DNA from: Candidatus Rokuibacteriota bacterium
Lineage (GTDB): Bacteria > Methylomirabilota > Methylomirabilia > Rokubacteriales > CSP1-6
Direction of reading: 5' to 3'
NCBI GenBank assembly: GCA_016184125.1
Contig: JACPDG010000062.1
Location: forward strand, 33,145-97,144
Length of the DNA stretch: 64,000 nucleotides
The notes under the pieces were generated by a model. That model ran no database searches. It saw only the letters and a list, made by a program, of their open reading frames with translations, and had not been told where the DNA came from. The number at the start of each line of letters is the position of its first letter. Position 1 is the first letter of the stretch. Shown piece after piece: positions 32,281 to 42,540 of this stretch. The position numbers and the translations under genes were made by a program.

Positions 32281-33063
32281 ATGGCGGCCAAGTACGTCGA
32301 CCTGAACTGCGACATGGGCGAGAGCTACGGCCGGTGGACGCTCGGCGCCGACGAAGAGATCATGCCGTGCATCACCTCGGCGAACGTCGCGTGCGGCTTC
32401 CACGGCGGTGACCCGCACGTCATGCGCAAGACCGTCGCGCTCGCGCTCGAGCACGGGGTCGCGGTCGGCTCGCATCCGTCGCTGCCGGACCTCATCGGGT
32501 TCGGACGGCGCGTCATGGACGTCTCGACGCAGGAGCTCAAGGACTACCTCTGCTACCAGACCGGCGCGCTCCGCGAGTTCGCGCGCGCGGCGGGGAGCGA
32601 GCTCCAGCACATGAAGCCGCACGGCATCCTCTACGCGATGGTGGAGAAGGACGGGCCGCTCGCCGCCGCGATCGGTGAGGCGGCGCGCGAGTCCGGCAAG
32701 GACCTCATCCTGATGGCGCTCGCCTCGGGCCGGTACGACCGGACGTGCCGGAAGATGGGCGTCCGCGTGGCGTCCGAGGGCTTCGCCGACCGCGCCTACA
32801 ACGTGGATCTGACGCTGGTCTCGCGGAAGCAGGCGGGCTCGCTCATCACCGACCCGGAGCGCGCGGCGGCGCAGGCGGTGCGGATGGCGATGGAGGGCAA
32901 GGTCCGCACGATCGACGGCGTCGACGTGGACATCGCCGTGCAGACGATCTGCTGCCACGGCGACACTCCGGGGGCCCAGAAGATCGTCCGGACGGTGCGC
33001 GAGGCGCTCGAGAAAGCCGGGTGCGTGGTGAAGCCGCTGCGCGACTGGCTGCCGAAAGTCTAG
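32281..33063 (+). CDS. pxpA: 5-oxoprolinase subunit PxpA (LamB/YcsF family)
   Basis: VDLNCDMGESYGRWTLGADEEIMPCITSANVACGFHGGDP. Confidence 0.93.
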   Translation: MAAKYVDLNCDMGESYGRWTLGADEEIMPCITSANVACGFHGGDPHVMRKTVALALEHGVAVGSHPSLPDLIGFGRRVMDVSTQELKDYLCYQTGALREFARAAGSELQHMKPHGILYAMVEKDGPLAAAIGEAARESGKDLILMALASGRYDRTCRKMGVRVASEGFADRAYNVDLTLVSRKQAGSLITDPERAAAQAVRMAMEGKVRTIDGVDVDIAVQTICCHGDTPGAQKIVRTVREALEKAGCVVKPLRDWLPKV

Positions 33064-33110
33064 GAGCCTGTCGGGGTTACACGGTCAAGTAGACCCCGGA
33101 CACCCAGGTC

Positions 33111-33539
33111 TTACAAGGGGCGCGACGGCGACGCCGTGGCCTGGGCGACCACGGCGTCGGGCTCGGACGCCGTCAGGTGCGGCACCAGCTCGTTCCAGCC
33201 GATCGGTTTGGTGAGCACGACATCCGCGCCCGCCACGCGCGCTCGGCTGGCGAACGGCTCCCCGTAGCCGGTGATCGCGACGACACGCGGGCGGCGCGGG
33301 GCGTCGGCGAGGACCCTGCGAATGAGCGCTTCGCCCGGAATATCGGGCAATCCGAGGTCGGTGAGGAGCACGTCGATCTCGTGTACGGCGGCCAGCTCCA
33401 CGGCGTGACGCGCCGATCCGGTGGCCAGCACCTCGGCGCCGTCGGCCTCGAGCAGCCGCTCGAGCACGTCGCGCGTGTCGGCGGCATCCTCGACGAGGAG
33501 CACGGTCAGCCCTCTCAACGGACGATCCAGAACTTCCAT
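33111..33539 (-). CDS. Single-domain response regulator (receiver only)
   Basis: LTVLLVEDAADTRDVLERLLEADG, VLLTDLGLPDI, VVLTKPI. Confidence 0.88.
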   Translation of the reverse strand: MEVLDRPLRGLTVLLVEDAADTRDVLERLLEADGAEVLATGSARHAVELAAVHEIDVLLTDLGLPDIPGEALIRRVLADAPRRPRVVAITGYGEPFASRARVAGADVVLTKPIGWNELVPHLTASEPDAVVAQATASPSRPL

Positions 33540-33659
33540 AGTCTCCGTCCCAACCGCCGCATCACGCGGCTACCTCACTCGAGAGCAAACACAATGCCGG
33601 AATGCCCAGCGCCCGGTCGTCTTGACCGGCCCCGCACGGAGTGGTCTACTACATCGCCC

Positions 33660-34778
33660 GTGGGAAGCCCGCTCAAGCGCACTCCGCTCTACGAAGCGCA
33701 TCTGAAGGCCGGCGCCCGGATGGTCGAGTTCGGCGGCTGGGACATGCCCGTCCAGTATCGCGGGATCATCGAGGAGCACCGGACCGTCCGCTCGGCGGTG
33801 GGCCTCTTCGACGTCAGTCACATGGGCGAGCTCGAGGTCGAGGGCCCCGATGCGCTCGCGACGCTCCAGTGGCTCACGAGCAACGACGTCGGGGCGCTCG
33901 AGGTGGGCCAGGTGCAGTATTCGGTCCTGTGCTACCCGCACGGCGGCATCGTCGACGACCTCACGGTCTATCGGCTCGCGCCCGACCGGTTCATGATCAC
34001 CGTGAACGCATCGAACATCGACAAGGACTTCGCCTGGGTGACGGAGCGCTCGCGCGAGCGCGCTGGCCGAGCCGCGTGGAAGAACGTGTCCAGCGAGACG
34101 GCGCTCCTCGCGGTCCAGGGCCCGAAGGCCGAGGCGCTCGTGGGCCGGCTCGCCGACCGCGACGTGACGCGCGTCGGGTACTACCGGTTCGAGCGCGGCA
34201 CGGTGGCCGGCGCACCGACCGTCATCTCGCGCACCGGGTACACCGGCGAGGACGGCTTCGAGCTCTACACGCCGGCGGACGACGCGCGGGCCCTGTGGGC
34301 GGCGCTCCTCGATGCGGGCGCCAAGGACGGCGTGGCGCCGATCGGGCTCGGCGCGCGCGACACGCTCCGCCTGGAGATGCGCTACGTGCTCTACGGCAAC
34401 GATATCGACGAGACCACGAACCCGCTGGAGGCGGGGCTCGGCTGGATCGTCAAGCCGGCGAAGGGCGAGTTCATCGGGCGCGGCGCGATCGAGCGCGTGC
34501 GCGCCGAGGGCGTCACGCGCCGGCTCGTCGGGCTCGAGATGGCCGAGCGGAGCGTGGCCCGCCACGGCTACCCCGTCGTGAAGGACGGCGCGCGCCTCGG
34601 CGTGGTGACCTCGGGCTCCTACGGGCCGTCGGTCGATCGCTCCATCGCGCTGGCCTACGTCGACGCCGCGCACGCGGCCGTCGGCTCGGAGGTCGGCGTC
34701 GAGATCCGCGGCCAGGCGAAGGCCGCCAAGGTCGTCAAGACTCCGTTCCTTCCTCCGCGCGTCAAGAAGTCGAGCTGA
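33660..34778 (+). CDS. gcvT: Glycine cleavage system aminomethyltransferase (T protein)
   Basis: TPLYEAHLKAGARMVEFGGWDMPVQY; RTGYTGEDGFELY; GTG start. Confidence 0.95.
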   Translation: MGSPLKRTPLYEAHLKAGARMVEFGGWDMPVQYRGIIEEHRTVRSAVGLFDVSHMGELEVEGPDALATLQWLTSNDVGALEVGQVQYSVLCYPHGGIVDDLTVYRLAPDRFMITVNASNIDKDFAWVTERSRERAGRAAWKNVSSETALLAVQGPKAEALVGRLADRDVTRVGYYRFERGTVAGAPTVISRTGYTGEDGFELYTPADDARALWAALLDAGAKDGVAPIGLGARDTLRLEMRYVLYGNDIDETTNPLEAGLGWIVKPAKGEFIGRGAIERVRAEGVTRRLVGLEMAERSVARHGYPVVKDGARLGVVTSGSYGPSVDRSIALAYVDAAHAAVGSEVGVEIRGQAKAAKVVKTPFLPPRVKKSS

Positions 34779-34797
34779 TCTCTCGAGAGGGCCAGCC

Positions 34798-35190
34798 ATG
34801 TCGAACATTCCGGCAGATCTCCGTTACACGCGTGAGCACGAGTGGGCCAGACGCGAAGGCGATCAGGTGCGCGTCGGGATCACGCACTTCGCCCAGGAGC
34901 AGCTCGGCGACGTCGTCTTCGTCGAGCTGCCGAAGCTCGGCACGCGCGTGACCGCGCACAGGACCTTCGGCGTCGTGGAGTCGGTCAAGGCCGTCTCGGA
35001 TCTCTTCGCGCCGATCTCGGGGGAGATCGTCGAGCACAACACCGAGCTCGGCGACGCGCCGCAGCTCGTGAACCAGGACCCGTACGGACGCGGATGGATG
35101 ATCGTCGTGACCCCGTCGAGCCCGGGGGACTGGGACGAGCTCCTGACCGCGCAGCAGTACGAGCAATTCCTCGCCGAGGCTGCGCACTGA
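34798..35190 (+). CDS. gcvH: Glycine cleavage system H protein
   Basis: YTREHEWARREGDQVRVGIT; VESVKAVSDLFAPISGEI. Confidence 0.96.
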   Translation: MSNIPADLRYTREHEWARREGDQVRVGITHFAQEQLGDVVFVELPKLGTRVTAHRTFGVVESVKAVSDLFAPISGEIVEHNTELGDAPQLVNQDPYGRGWMIVVTPSSPGDWDELLTAQQYEQFLAEAAH

Positions 35191-36533
35191 TGCGATACCT
35201 TCCCACGACCGACCGCGAGCGGCAGCAGATGCTCGCGACGATCGGAGCCGGCGGCATCGAGGATCTTCTCGTCCGCCTGCCCGCCAAGGCGCGTCTCGAT
35301 CGCCCGCTCGCCATCGGGCCCGCGGTCGCGGAGACCGACCTCGTGCGCGAGCTGCGCGCGATGGCGGGGAAGAACGCGGACGCGGACTCGCACGTCTGCT
35401 TCCTCGGCGCCGGCTCGTACGACCACTACGTGCCGAGCCCGATCAACCACCTCGTCCTCCGCGGCGAGTTCTTCACCGCCTACACCCCGTACCAGCCGGA
35501 GGCCAGCCAGGGGACGCTCCGCTCGATCTACGAGTACCAGACGATGATCGCCGAGCTCACCGGCATGGACGTGGCGAACGCGTCGATCTACGACGGTGCC
35601 TCGTCGCTCGCCGAGGCGGTGCTCATGTCGCGTGTCGCGACCGGTCGCGCGGAGGTCGTGCTCCCCGGCAGCCTCCACCCGCTCTACCGGCGCGCCGTCG
35701 CCTCGTACTGCCAGGGGATGGACCTGCGCCTGCGCGACGCGGCGGCGCCGGACGGCGTCGTCGATCCGGACGCGGTGCGGGGGCTGGTCACGGAGGCGAC
35801 GGCGGCGGTCGTCGTGCAGTCGCCGAACTTCTACGGCTGCCTGGAGGACGTCGCCGCGCTGTCCGAGATCGCGCACGCCGCCGGCGCGCTGTCGATCGTC
35901 GTCGCGGCGCCGGTGAACCTCGGCGTGCTCGAGGCGCCGGGACGGCAGGGCGCGGACATCGCGGTCGGCGAAGGGCAGGGGCTCGGGGTGCCGATGTCGT
36001 TCGGGGGCCCGAACCTCGGCGTCTTCGCGGCCACGCAGGCCCTGGTTCGCCGCATGCCCGGCCGGCTGGTCGGCGCGACGGTGGACCTCGACGGGCAGCG
36101 CGGCTTCGTGCTGACGCTGCAGGCGCGCGAGCAGCACATCCGCCGTGCGAAGGCGACGTCGAACATCTGCACGAACGTCGCCCTCAACGCGCTCATGGCC
36201 ACGATCTACCTCGCGATCCTCGGCAAGCAGGGGCTCAGGAAGGTCGGCGAGCTCTCGACGGCGAAGGCGCACTACGCGGCCGAGCGCCTCGCGGCGATCC
36301 CGGGCGTGTCGCTCCGGTTCGGCGCGCCGTTCTTCAAGGAGTTCGCGGTGCGGCTGCCGAAGTCGCCGGACCAGGTGGTGCGGAAGCTGCTGCGCGAGAA
36401 GATGCTCGCTGGCGTTCCGCTCGGCACGTTCGACCGGAACCTCCGTGACTGCCTGCTCGTGGCCGTGACGGAGACGCGCACGCGCGAGGAGATCGACCGC
36501 TTCGCGGCAGCGCTCGAGAAGGCGGTGGCGTGA
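35190..36533 (+). CDS. gcvPA: Glycine dehydrogenase (decarboxylating) subunit 1
   Basis: [50 protein letters not shown]. Confidence 0.96.
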   Translation: MRYLPTTDRERQQMLATIGAGGIEDLLVRLPAKARLDRPLAIGPAVAETDLVRELRAMAGKNADADSHVCFLGAGSYDHYVPSPINHLVLRGEFFTAYTPYQPEASQGTLRSIYEYQTMIAELTGMDVANASIYDGASSLAEAVLMSRVATGRAEVVLPGSLHPLYRRAVASYCQGMDLRLRDAAAPDGVVDPDAVRGLVTEATAAVVVQSPNFYGCLEDVAALSEIAHAAGALSIVVAAPVNLGVLEAPGRQGADIAVGEGQGLGVPMSFGGPNLGVFAATQALVRRMPGRLVGATVDLDGQRGFVLTLQAREQHIRRAKATSNICTNVALNALMATIYLAILGKQGLRKVGELSTAKAHYAAERLAAIPGVSLRFGAPFFKEFAVRLPKSPDQVVRKLLREKMLAGVPLGTFDRNLRDCLLVAVTETRTREEIDRFAAALEKAVA

Positions 36534-38002
36534 TGATGGTGAAGCGGGCCGCGTACGACCGGCTGATCTTCGAGCTGTCGTCCCCGGGACGGATCGCGCA
36601 CTCGCTGCCCGAGTGCGACGTCCCGACGAGCGACCCGCGCGAGCTGCTGCCCGACAAGCAGCTGCGCTCCTCCCCGGCCGAGCTGCCGGAGGTCTCCGAG
36701 CTCGACGTCGTGCGTCACTACACGCGGCTGTCGCAGCTGAACTACGGCGTCGACACGCACTTCTACCCGCTCGGCTCGTGCACGATGAAGTACAACCCGA
36801 AGCTCAACGAGGACACGGCTCGCCTCGCCGGCTTCGCGCGCCTGCATCCGCTCGTCCCCGAGGCCGCGGCGCAGGGCGCGCTCCAGCTCATGCACGAGCT
36901 CGGCGCGATGCTGGGGGAGATCGCCGGCATGGACGCCGTGTCGCTCCAGCCCGCGGCCGGCGCGCAGGGCGAGCTCGCGGGCGTGCTGATGATCCGCGCC
37001 TATCACGCCTCGCGTGGCGAGCGACGGACGAAGGTGCTGATCCCCGACTCGGCGCACGGCACGAACCCCGCGTCGACCGCGATCGCCGGCTACGAGGTCG
37101 TCGAGGTGAAGTCGGACGCCGACGGCGGGGTGGACCTGCTCGACCTCGAGCGCCATCTGGCGGACGACGTCGCGGCGTTCATGATCACCGTGCCGAACAC
37201 GCTCGGCAACTTCGAGCCGCGCATCATGGAGATCACCGCGCTCTGCCGCAGCAAGGGCGTGCAGGTGTACATGGACGGCGCGAACCTCAACGCCATCCTC
37301 GGCATCACGCGGCCCGGCGACCTCGGCTTCGACGTCTGCCACTTCAACCTGCACAAGACGTTCACCACCCCGCACGGTGGCGGCGGCCCGGGCGCCGGAC
37401 CGGTCGGGGTGAAAGCGCACCTCGAGCCGTTCCTGCCGGTCCCCGTCGTGACGAAGAAGGGCGAGCGCTACACGCTCGACTGGAAGCGGCGGGCGTCGAT
37501 CGGCAAGCTCCAGGCGTTCTGGGGCAACTTCGCGATGCTCGTCCGCGCCTACACGTACATCAAGACGATGGGCGCCGACGGGCTCCGGCGCGTGTCGGAA
37601 GACGCGGTCCTCAACGCGAACTACGTCATGAAGCGCCTCGAGCGCGACTACGACCTGGGCGCGCCCGGGCCGTGCATGCACGAGTGCGTGCTGTCCGCGC
37701 GGCGCCAGAAGAAGCTCGGCGTGAATGCGATGGACGTGGCCAAGCGGCTGCTCGACCTCGGGTTCTACGCGCCGTCCACGTACTTCCCGATGATCGTCGA
37801 GGAAGCGCTCATGATCGAGCCGACCGAGACGGAGTCGAAGGAGACGCTCGACGCGTTCTGCGACGCGATGATCCAGATCGCCCGCGAGGCCGAGACCGAG
37901 TCGAAGATCGCCGCCGACGCGCCGATCACGACGCCGGTGCGGCGGCTCGACCAGACCAAGGCCGCGCGCGAGCCGGATCTGCGCTGGCGCCCGCGGGACT
38001 AG
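36530..38002 (+). CDS. gcvPB: Glycine dehydrogenase (decarboxylating) subunit 2
   Basis: [41 protein letters not shown]. Confidence 0.96.
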   Translation: MMMVKRAAYDRLIFELSSPGRIAHSLPECDVPTSDPRELLPDKQLRSSPAELPEVSELDVVRHYTRLSQLNYGVDTHFYPLGSCTMKYNPKLNEDTARLAGFARLHPLVPEAAAQGALQLMHELGAMLGEIAGMDAVSLQPAAGAQGELAGVLMIRAYHASRGERRTKVLIPDSAHGTNPASTAIAGYEVVEVKSDADGGVDLLDLERHLADDVAAFMITVPNTLGNFEPRIMEITALCRSKGVQVYMDGANLNAILGITRPGDLGFDVCHFNLHKTFTTPHGGGGPGAGPVGVKAHLEPFLPVPVVTKKGERYTLDWKRRASIGKLQAFWGNFAMLVRAYTYIKTMGADGLRRVSEDAVLNANYVMKRLERDYDLGAPGPCMHECVLSARRQKKLGVNAMDVAKRLLDLGFYAPSTYFPMIVEEALMIEPTETESKETLDAFCDAMIQIAREAETESKIAADAPITTPVRRLDQTKAAREPDLRWRPRD

Positions 38003-38008
38003 GGACGT

Positions 38009-38085
38009 GGGGGGCCCCGAAATGGCCCCCCACACCCCCCAACGCTCGGAGCGCCCCGGGGAACCCGTGGCGCTCCTCGATTCGC
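38009..38085 (+). repeat. Intergenic multi-hairpin repeat, locus R2
   Basis: ggggggccccgaaatggccccccacaccccccaacgctcggagcgccccggggaacccgtggcgctcctcgattcgc, 7 nt after the gcvPB stop. Confidence 0.9.
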
Positions 38086-38214
38086 TATTTCTCCGACAGG
38101 CTCGGCATTCGTGACGTGCCCCTCCCGGCACGCACCGCGAGCGCCGAGCCGATCCACGCACGCGAGCCTGACGACCGGCAGTTGCGTGACGCCTCGGTAT
38201 ACTGAGCACCGAGC

Positions 38215-39072
38215 ATGAGTTCGATCCCATCGGTGTCCCCCTCGGATTCTGTCGCCGCCAGGTCGTCGCCTCCCCGGCGGGACTGGCGGCTGCTGATGAC
38301 CGAGCCGTGCGACGGGGCCACCAACATGGCGGTCGACGAGGCGCTCTTTCGTGGGCGCCAGGCCGGGACGTCGCCGCCCACGCTCCGGTGCTTCGCGTGG
38401 GATCCTCCGGCGGTATCGCTCGGGTACGGCCAGCCACTCGACGAGCACGTCGACGCGGGCGCGTGTCGCGCGCTCGGCGTGGGGATCGTCCGGCGGCCGA
38501 CGGGCGGGAGCGCGATCTATCACGACGGGCCGGAGCGTGAGCTGACGTACTGCGTGACGGCGTCGGCCGACGACCTCGGCGGCGTGACCGATCTGCTCGG
38601 CACGTACCACTGGATCGCGAGCGCGCTGTGCCGCGCGCTCCGCGATCTCGGTGCGCCCGTGGAGATCGTGGCGATCCCCGCCGGCGCGGGACCAACGCCG
38701 GCCTTCTGCTTCGCGCGCACCGGCCGCTACGAGCTGGAGATCACGGGCCGCAAGATCGTGGGCAGTGCGCAGCGCCGCCAGGGCGCCTGCTTCCTGCAAC
38801 ACGGCAGCATCATGCTCGGCGCCGACGAGCCGCGCCTGCGGGCGCTGTTCCCGACAACCGCCGATCCGCTCGCGACGATGACGACGCTCGAGGCCGCGCT
38901 CGGCCGCCGCCCGACGTGGGACGAGTGCGCCGAGCGGCTGGCGGCGGCGTTCGAGGCCGAACACGGGCTCGTGCTGCGGCCCGGCGGTCTCGACCCCGAT
39001 GAGACGGCGATGGTCGAGCGGCTCGTGCAGGAACGCTACGGGACCGGGCGATGGCTGGCGGGTGTGCCGTGA
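38215..39072 (+). CDS. Lipoate/biotin protein ligase A/B family protein
   Basis: [57 protein letters not shown]. Confidence 0.9.
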   Translation: MSSIPSVSPSDSVAARSSPPRRDWRLLMTEPCDGATNMAVDEALFRGRQAGTSPPTLRCFAWDPPAVSLGYGQPLDEHVDAGACRALGVGIVRRPTGGSAIYHDGPERELTYCVTASADDLGGVTDLLGTYHWIASALCRALRDLGAPVEIVAIPAGAGPTPAFCFARTGRYELEITGRKIVGSAQRRQGACFLQHGSIMLGADEPRLRALFPTTADPLATMTTLEAALGRRPTWDECAERLAAAFEAEHGLVLRPGGLDPDETAMVERLVQERYGTGRWLAGVP

Positions 39073-39524
39073 CGCGCGAGTATCCTTCGCACCCGCGCGT
39101 CGGTGCCGGAGCCGTCGTGCTCCACGGCGGCCGCGTGCTGCTCGTCCGGCGCGGCGGTCAGCCGTCCCTCGGCAAGTGGACGCTGCCGGGCGGGCTCGTG
39201 GAACTCGGCGAGACGACGGCGGAGGCGGTGCGCCGGGAGCTCATGGAGGAGTGCGGCATCGACATCACGGTCGTCGGTCTGGCGGGCGTCGTCGACCGCG
39301 TCGTCCGGGACGCCGAGGGACGCGTCCGGTACCATTACGTGCTCGTGGACTATCTCGCGTCCACCGACACGGAGGAGGTCACGGCCGGCAGTGACGCCGC
39401 GGACGCGCGGTGGTTCGAGGTCGATCGTGTGCGCGAGCTCGACGTGACGGACGGGCTCGTGGACATGATCGAGCGAGCGATGGCCGTTGCCTCCGAGGGT
39501 GGCGGGCTTGGGGGGCATCGATAA
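39069..39524 (+). CDS. NUDIX hydrolase
   Basis: [24 protein letters not shown] Nudix box; stop codon lies inside repeat R3. Confidence 0.92.
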   Translation: MTREYPSHPRVGAGAVVLHGGRVLLVRRGGQPSLGKWTLPGGLVELGETTAEAVRRELMEECGIDITVVGLAGVVDRVVRDAEGRVRYHYVLVDYLASTDTEEVTAGSDAADARWFEVDRVRELDVTDGLVDMIERAMAVASEGGGLGGHR

Positions 39525-39639
39525 TCCCCCCATGAACGCCGAGCCCGTGAACGAATCCGGTCCTCGAGCCGCGCCCCGGGTTTCCCGGGGCGGGTGCGAA
39601 CGCCCGGGGGGTTTGGGGGGCATCGATAATCCCCCCATG
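39501..39639 (-). repeat. Intergenic multi-hairpin repeat, locus R3 (two core copies)
   Basis: ggggggcatcgataatccccccatgaa at 39510 and 39615; upstream of pepA. Confidence 0.9.
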
Positions 39640-39647
39640 AAAATCGG

Positions 39648-41147
39648 ATGAAGGTCTCCGCGCTCGGCAGGCCCCTCTCCGAGGTCGTCGCGGACGCGGT
39701 CGTGGTCGCGGCACACTCGGACGACGCGAAGCCGCCCGCGCCGCTGCGGCGGCTCGACCAGAAGCTCGGCGGCGCGCTCGTGCAGATGCTCGAGGCGGAG
39801 AAGTTCCAGGCGAAGCCGGGGTACGTCACGCACCTGCACACCGCCGGTCGCCTGCGCGCCGACCGTCTCGTCGTCGTCGGGCTCGGACCTCGCGACGGCG
39901 TCACGCCCGAGCACGTGCGCCGCGCGGCCGCCGCCGGCGTCCGTCGCGCGCGGGACCTCGGGGCCCGGCGCGTGGCGCTCGATTGCTTCGGCGAGCGGCT
40001 GGCCGTCCGCCAGCGCGCGCACGCGCTCGCCGAGGCGGCGATGCTCGCCACGTACACGTTCGAGCGGTACAAGCGCGAGAAGTCGGACAAGGTCGTCGAC
40101 GAGGTGCTCGTCGTCGCCGCCGACCCGCAGGACCCCCGCGGCGCGGCAGAGGGCGTGCGCACCGGCACGATCTTCGGCGCGGCGACGAACTTCGCCCGGG
40201 ACCTGGTGAACGGCCCCGCCAACGACGTGCATCCGACGCGCCTCGCGGAGGTCGCGGGCGAGATCGCCCGTGACGGCGGGCTCGGCCTGCGCGTCTACGA
40301 GCGGGCCGAGTGCGAGAAGCTGGGCATGGGCGCGTTCCTCGGCGTGTCCGCCGGCAGCCTCCAGCCGCCGAAGTTCATCCACCTGACGTACGCGCCGTCC
40401 GGTCGCGCGCGAAAGCGCGTGGTCGTCGTCGGCAAGGGCGTCACGTTCGACGCCGGGGGCCTGGACCTCAAGACCGCCGACGGCATGCTGCGCATGAAGG
40501 ACGACATGGCCGGCGGCGCGGCGGTGCTCGCGATCATGCGCGCGCTGCCGGCGCTCAAGCCGCGCGTGGAGGTGCACGGGCTGATCGCGGCCACCGAGAA
40601 CATGCCGTCGGGATCCGCGATCCGCCCGGGGGACGTGCTCCGCGCGATGAACGGCACGACGATCGAGATCGGCAACACGGACGCCGAGGGGCGGCTCACG
40701 CTGGCCGACGCGCTCGCGTACGCCGCCAAGCACATCGAGCCCGACGAGGCGATCGACGTCGCCACGCTCACCGGCGCCGTCGGTGCGGCGCTCGGGCCGC
40801 TGTGCGCGGGGCTCTTCGCGAACGACGAGCGGCTCGCGGAGCGGCTGGTGACCGCGGCGAGCATGACCGGCGAGCGGCTGTGGCGGCTGCCGCTCGTCGA
40901 CGACTACCGCGAGTACCTCCGGAGCGACGTCGCCGACATCAACAACGTCGCCCGCGGCGTGGGCGGCGGCGCGATCAACGCGGCCGTCTTCCTCCGGGAG
41001 TTCGTGGGTGGCATGCGATGGGCGCATCTCGACATCGCCGCGACCGCGTTCACCGAGAAGGAGGGCCCGCTCCAGCCCAAGGGGGCAACGGGCGTGATGG
41101 TCCGCACGCTGCTCGCGTACCTGACGGCGGACGCGGAGAGTCGATAG
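39648..41147 (+). CDS. pepA: Leucyl aminopeptidase (M17)
   Basis: VGKGVTFDAGGLDLKTADGMLRMKDDMAGGAAV; NTDAEGRLTLADAL. Confidence 0.95.
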   Translation: MKVSALGRPLSEVVADAVVVAAHSDDAKPPAPLRRLDQKLGGALVQMLEAEKFQAKPGYVTHLHTAGRLRADRLVVVGLGPRDGVTPEHVRRAAAAGVRRARDLGARRVALDCFGERLAVRQRAHALAEAAMLATYTFERYKREKSDKVVDEVLVVAADPQDPRGAAEGVRTGTIFGAATNFARDLVNGPANDVHPTRLAEVAGEIARDGGLGLRVYERAECEKLGMGAFLGVSAGSLQPPKFIHLTYAPSGRARKRVVVVGKGVTFDAGGLDLKTADGMLRMKDDMAGGAAVLAIMRALPALKPRVEVHGLIAATENMPSGSAIRPGDVLRAMNGTTIEIGNTDAEGRLTLADALAYAAKHIEPDEAIDVATLTGAVGAALGPLCAGLFANDERLAERLVTAASMTGERLWRLPLVDDYREYLRSDVADINNVARGVGGGAINAAVFLREFVGGMRWAHLDIAATAFTEKEGPLQPKGATGVMVRTLLAYLTADAESR

Positions 41148-41149
41148 GC

Positions 41150-42001
41150 ATGGCCGGCGTCGATCTGCACTCGCACACCACGGCGTCCGACGGCGCGCTG
41201 GCGCCGCGCGACCTGGTCCGCCTCGCCGTGCGCCACGGGGTTCGCGTGCTGGCGATCACCGACCACGACTCCACGGACGGCATCCCCGAGGCGCTCGAGG
41301 AAGCGGCCAGGCACCCGCCCCTCACGATCGTGCCGGGCCTCGAGATCAACTGCGACGTGTCCGATGCCGCGGGCCGGACGACCGAGGTCCACGTCCTCGG
41401 CTACTTCGTTCGCTACGAGGAGCCGTGGTTCCAGGAGTTCCTTCGCGAGCAGCGCGTCGAGCGGGTCGCGCGGGTGCACCGCATCGCCGAGCGGCTCGCC
41501 GAGCTCGGCATGCCGATCGACCCGGCGGAGGTCTTCGCGCTGGTCCAGGAGGGATCGCCCGGGCGCCCGCACGTCGCGCAGGTCATGGTGAACCACGGCT
41601 ACGTCAAGTCCATCCGGGACGCATTCGACCGGTACCTGCACGCGAACGGTCCCGCCAACGTCCCGCGCAAGCGGCTGACGCCCGAGGACGCGATCCGCGT
41701 CATCCGGAAGGCCGGCGGTGTCCCGGTCCTCGCGCACCCGGGTGTCGCGGACCGGGACGACATGATCCCCGGGTTGATCGAGGCCGGACTCGGCGGCATC
41801 GAGGCGTACTACGCGGAGCACTCCGCCGTCCAGGCGGCGACGTACGTCGAGACGTGCCGCACGCACGGGCTGGTCGCCACGGGCGGCTCCGACTACCACG
41901 GCACGCAGACCGGCCGCCTCCATCCGCCGGGGACACCATCCGTGCCGATGGCCGCGTGGGAGGCGCTCAAGCAGGCGGCCGCGCGCGCAGCGAACGCGTG
42001 A
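41150..42001 (+). CDS. PHP-domain metal-dependent phosphoesterase
   Basis: DLHSHTTASDGALAPRDLVRLAVRHGVRVLAITDHDSTDG; GGSDYHG. Confidence 0.92.
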   Translation: MAGVDLHSHTTASDGALAPRDLVRLAVRHGVRVLAITDHDSTDGIPEALEEAARHPPLTIVPGLEINCDVSDAAGRTTEVHVLGYFVRYEEPWFQEFLREQRVERVARVHRIAERLAELGMPIDPAEVFALVQEGSPGRPHVAQVMVNHGYVKSIRDAFDRYLHANGPANVPRKRLTPEDAIRVIRKAGGVPVLAHPGVADRDDMIPGLIEAGLGGIEAYYAEHSAVQAATYVETCRTHGLVATGGSDYHGTQTGRLHPPGTPSVPMAAWEALKQAAARAANA

Positions 42002-42375
42002 ACGCGCAGGTCTTCGGATTTCACGACGACTTCGACACGAAGAAGGCGCTGCGCTTCTTCTCGGAGCGGCGCATCCCGGTGCACTTCGTGAACCTCGACG
42101 AGCGCCCGGCGTCGCGCGGCGAGCTCAGGCGCTTCGCGGACAAGTTCGGCGCGAAAGCGCTGATCAACCGCGAGGCCCCGCGCTTCAAGGCCCTCGCGCT
42201 CCATGTCGCCGGTGACTCGCCCGAGCGCCTGCTCGAGCGCGCGCTCGCCGAGCCGCGGCTGCTGCGCACCCCGCTCGTGCGGATCGGCCAGCGGGTGTCG
42301 ATCGGCCACGCGCCGGATGACTGGAAGGCCGCACTGGACGCCGCACGGGGGTCTCACTCGCAGGGAAGGACGTGA
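41998..42375 (+). CDS. ArsC-like (Spx/ArsC thioredoxin fold) protein
   Basis: QVFGFHDDFDTKKALRFFSERRIPVHFVNLDERPASRGELRRF; GTGA overlap with the PHP gene. Confidence 0.7.
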   Translation: MNAQVFGFHDDFDTKKALRFFSERRIPVHFVNLDERPASRGELRRFADKFGAKALINREAPRFKALALHVAGDSPERLLERALAEPRLLRTPLVRIGQRVSIGHAPDDWKAALDAARGSHSQGRT

Positions 42376-42378
42376 GTC

Positions 42379-42535
42379 GCAGAGCGTCGCGGGGACCCGC
42401 GGCGCTCTGCAAGCGTCGGGGGGTGTGGGGGGCCATGTCGGGGCGTGGCCGGGCGTGAACCCGAGCCCCGGCCCGGGTTTCCCGGGCCGGGTGCGAGCGA
42501 TGGGGGGGTGTGGGGGGCCATGTCGGGGCCCCCCA
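42379..42535 (-). repeat. Intergenic multi-hairpin repeat, locus R4 (two core copies)
   Basis: ggggggtgtggggggccatgtcgggg twice; gcagagcgtcgcggg/cccgcggcgctctgc stem; abuts the pilB-like stop. Confidence 0.9.
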
Positions 42536-42540
42536 CTACA

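Noticed and set aside
33070-33110. Possible transposon end/inverted repeat gtcggggttac...gtagaccccggac after pxpA
   Set aside because: An imperfect 8-bp stem between convergent genes is more simply a transcription terminator; no second copy seen.
33111-33539. Orphan response regulator as a riboswitch/gcv regulator
   Set aside because: No glycine-riboswitch-like structure recognised upstream of gcvT, and no evidence links the receiver domain to gcv expression.
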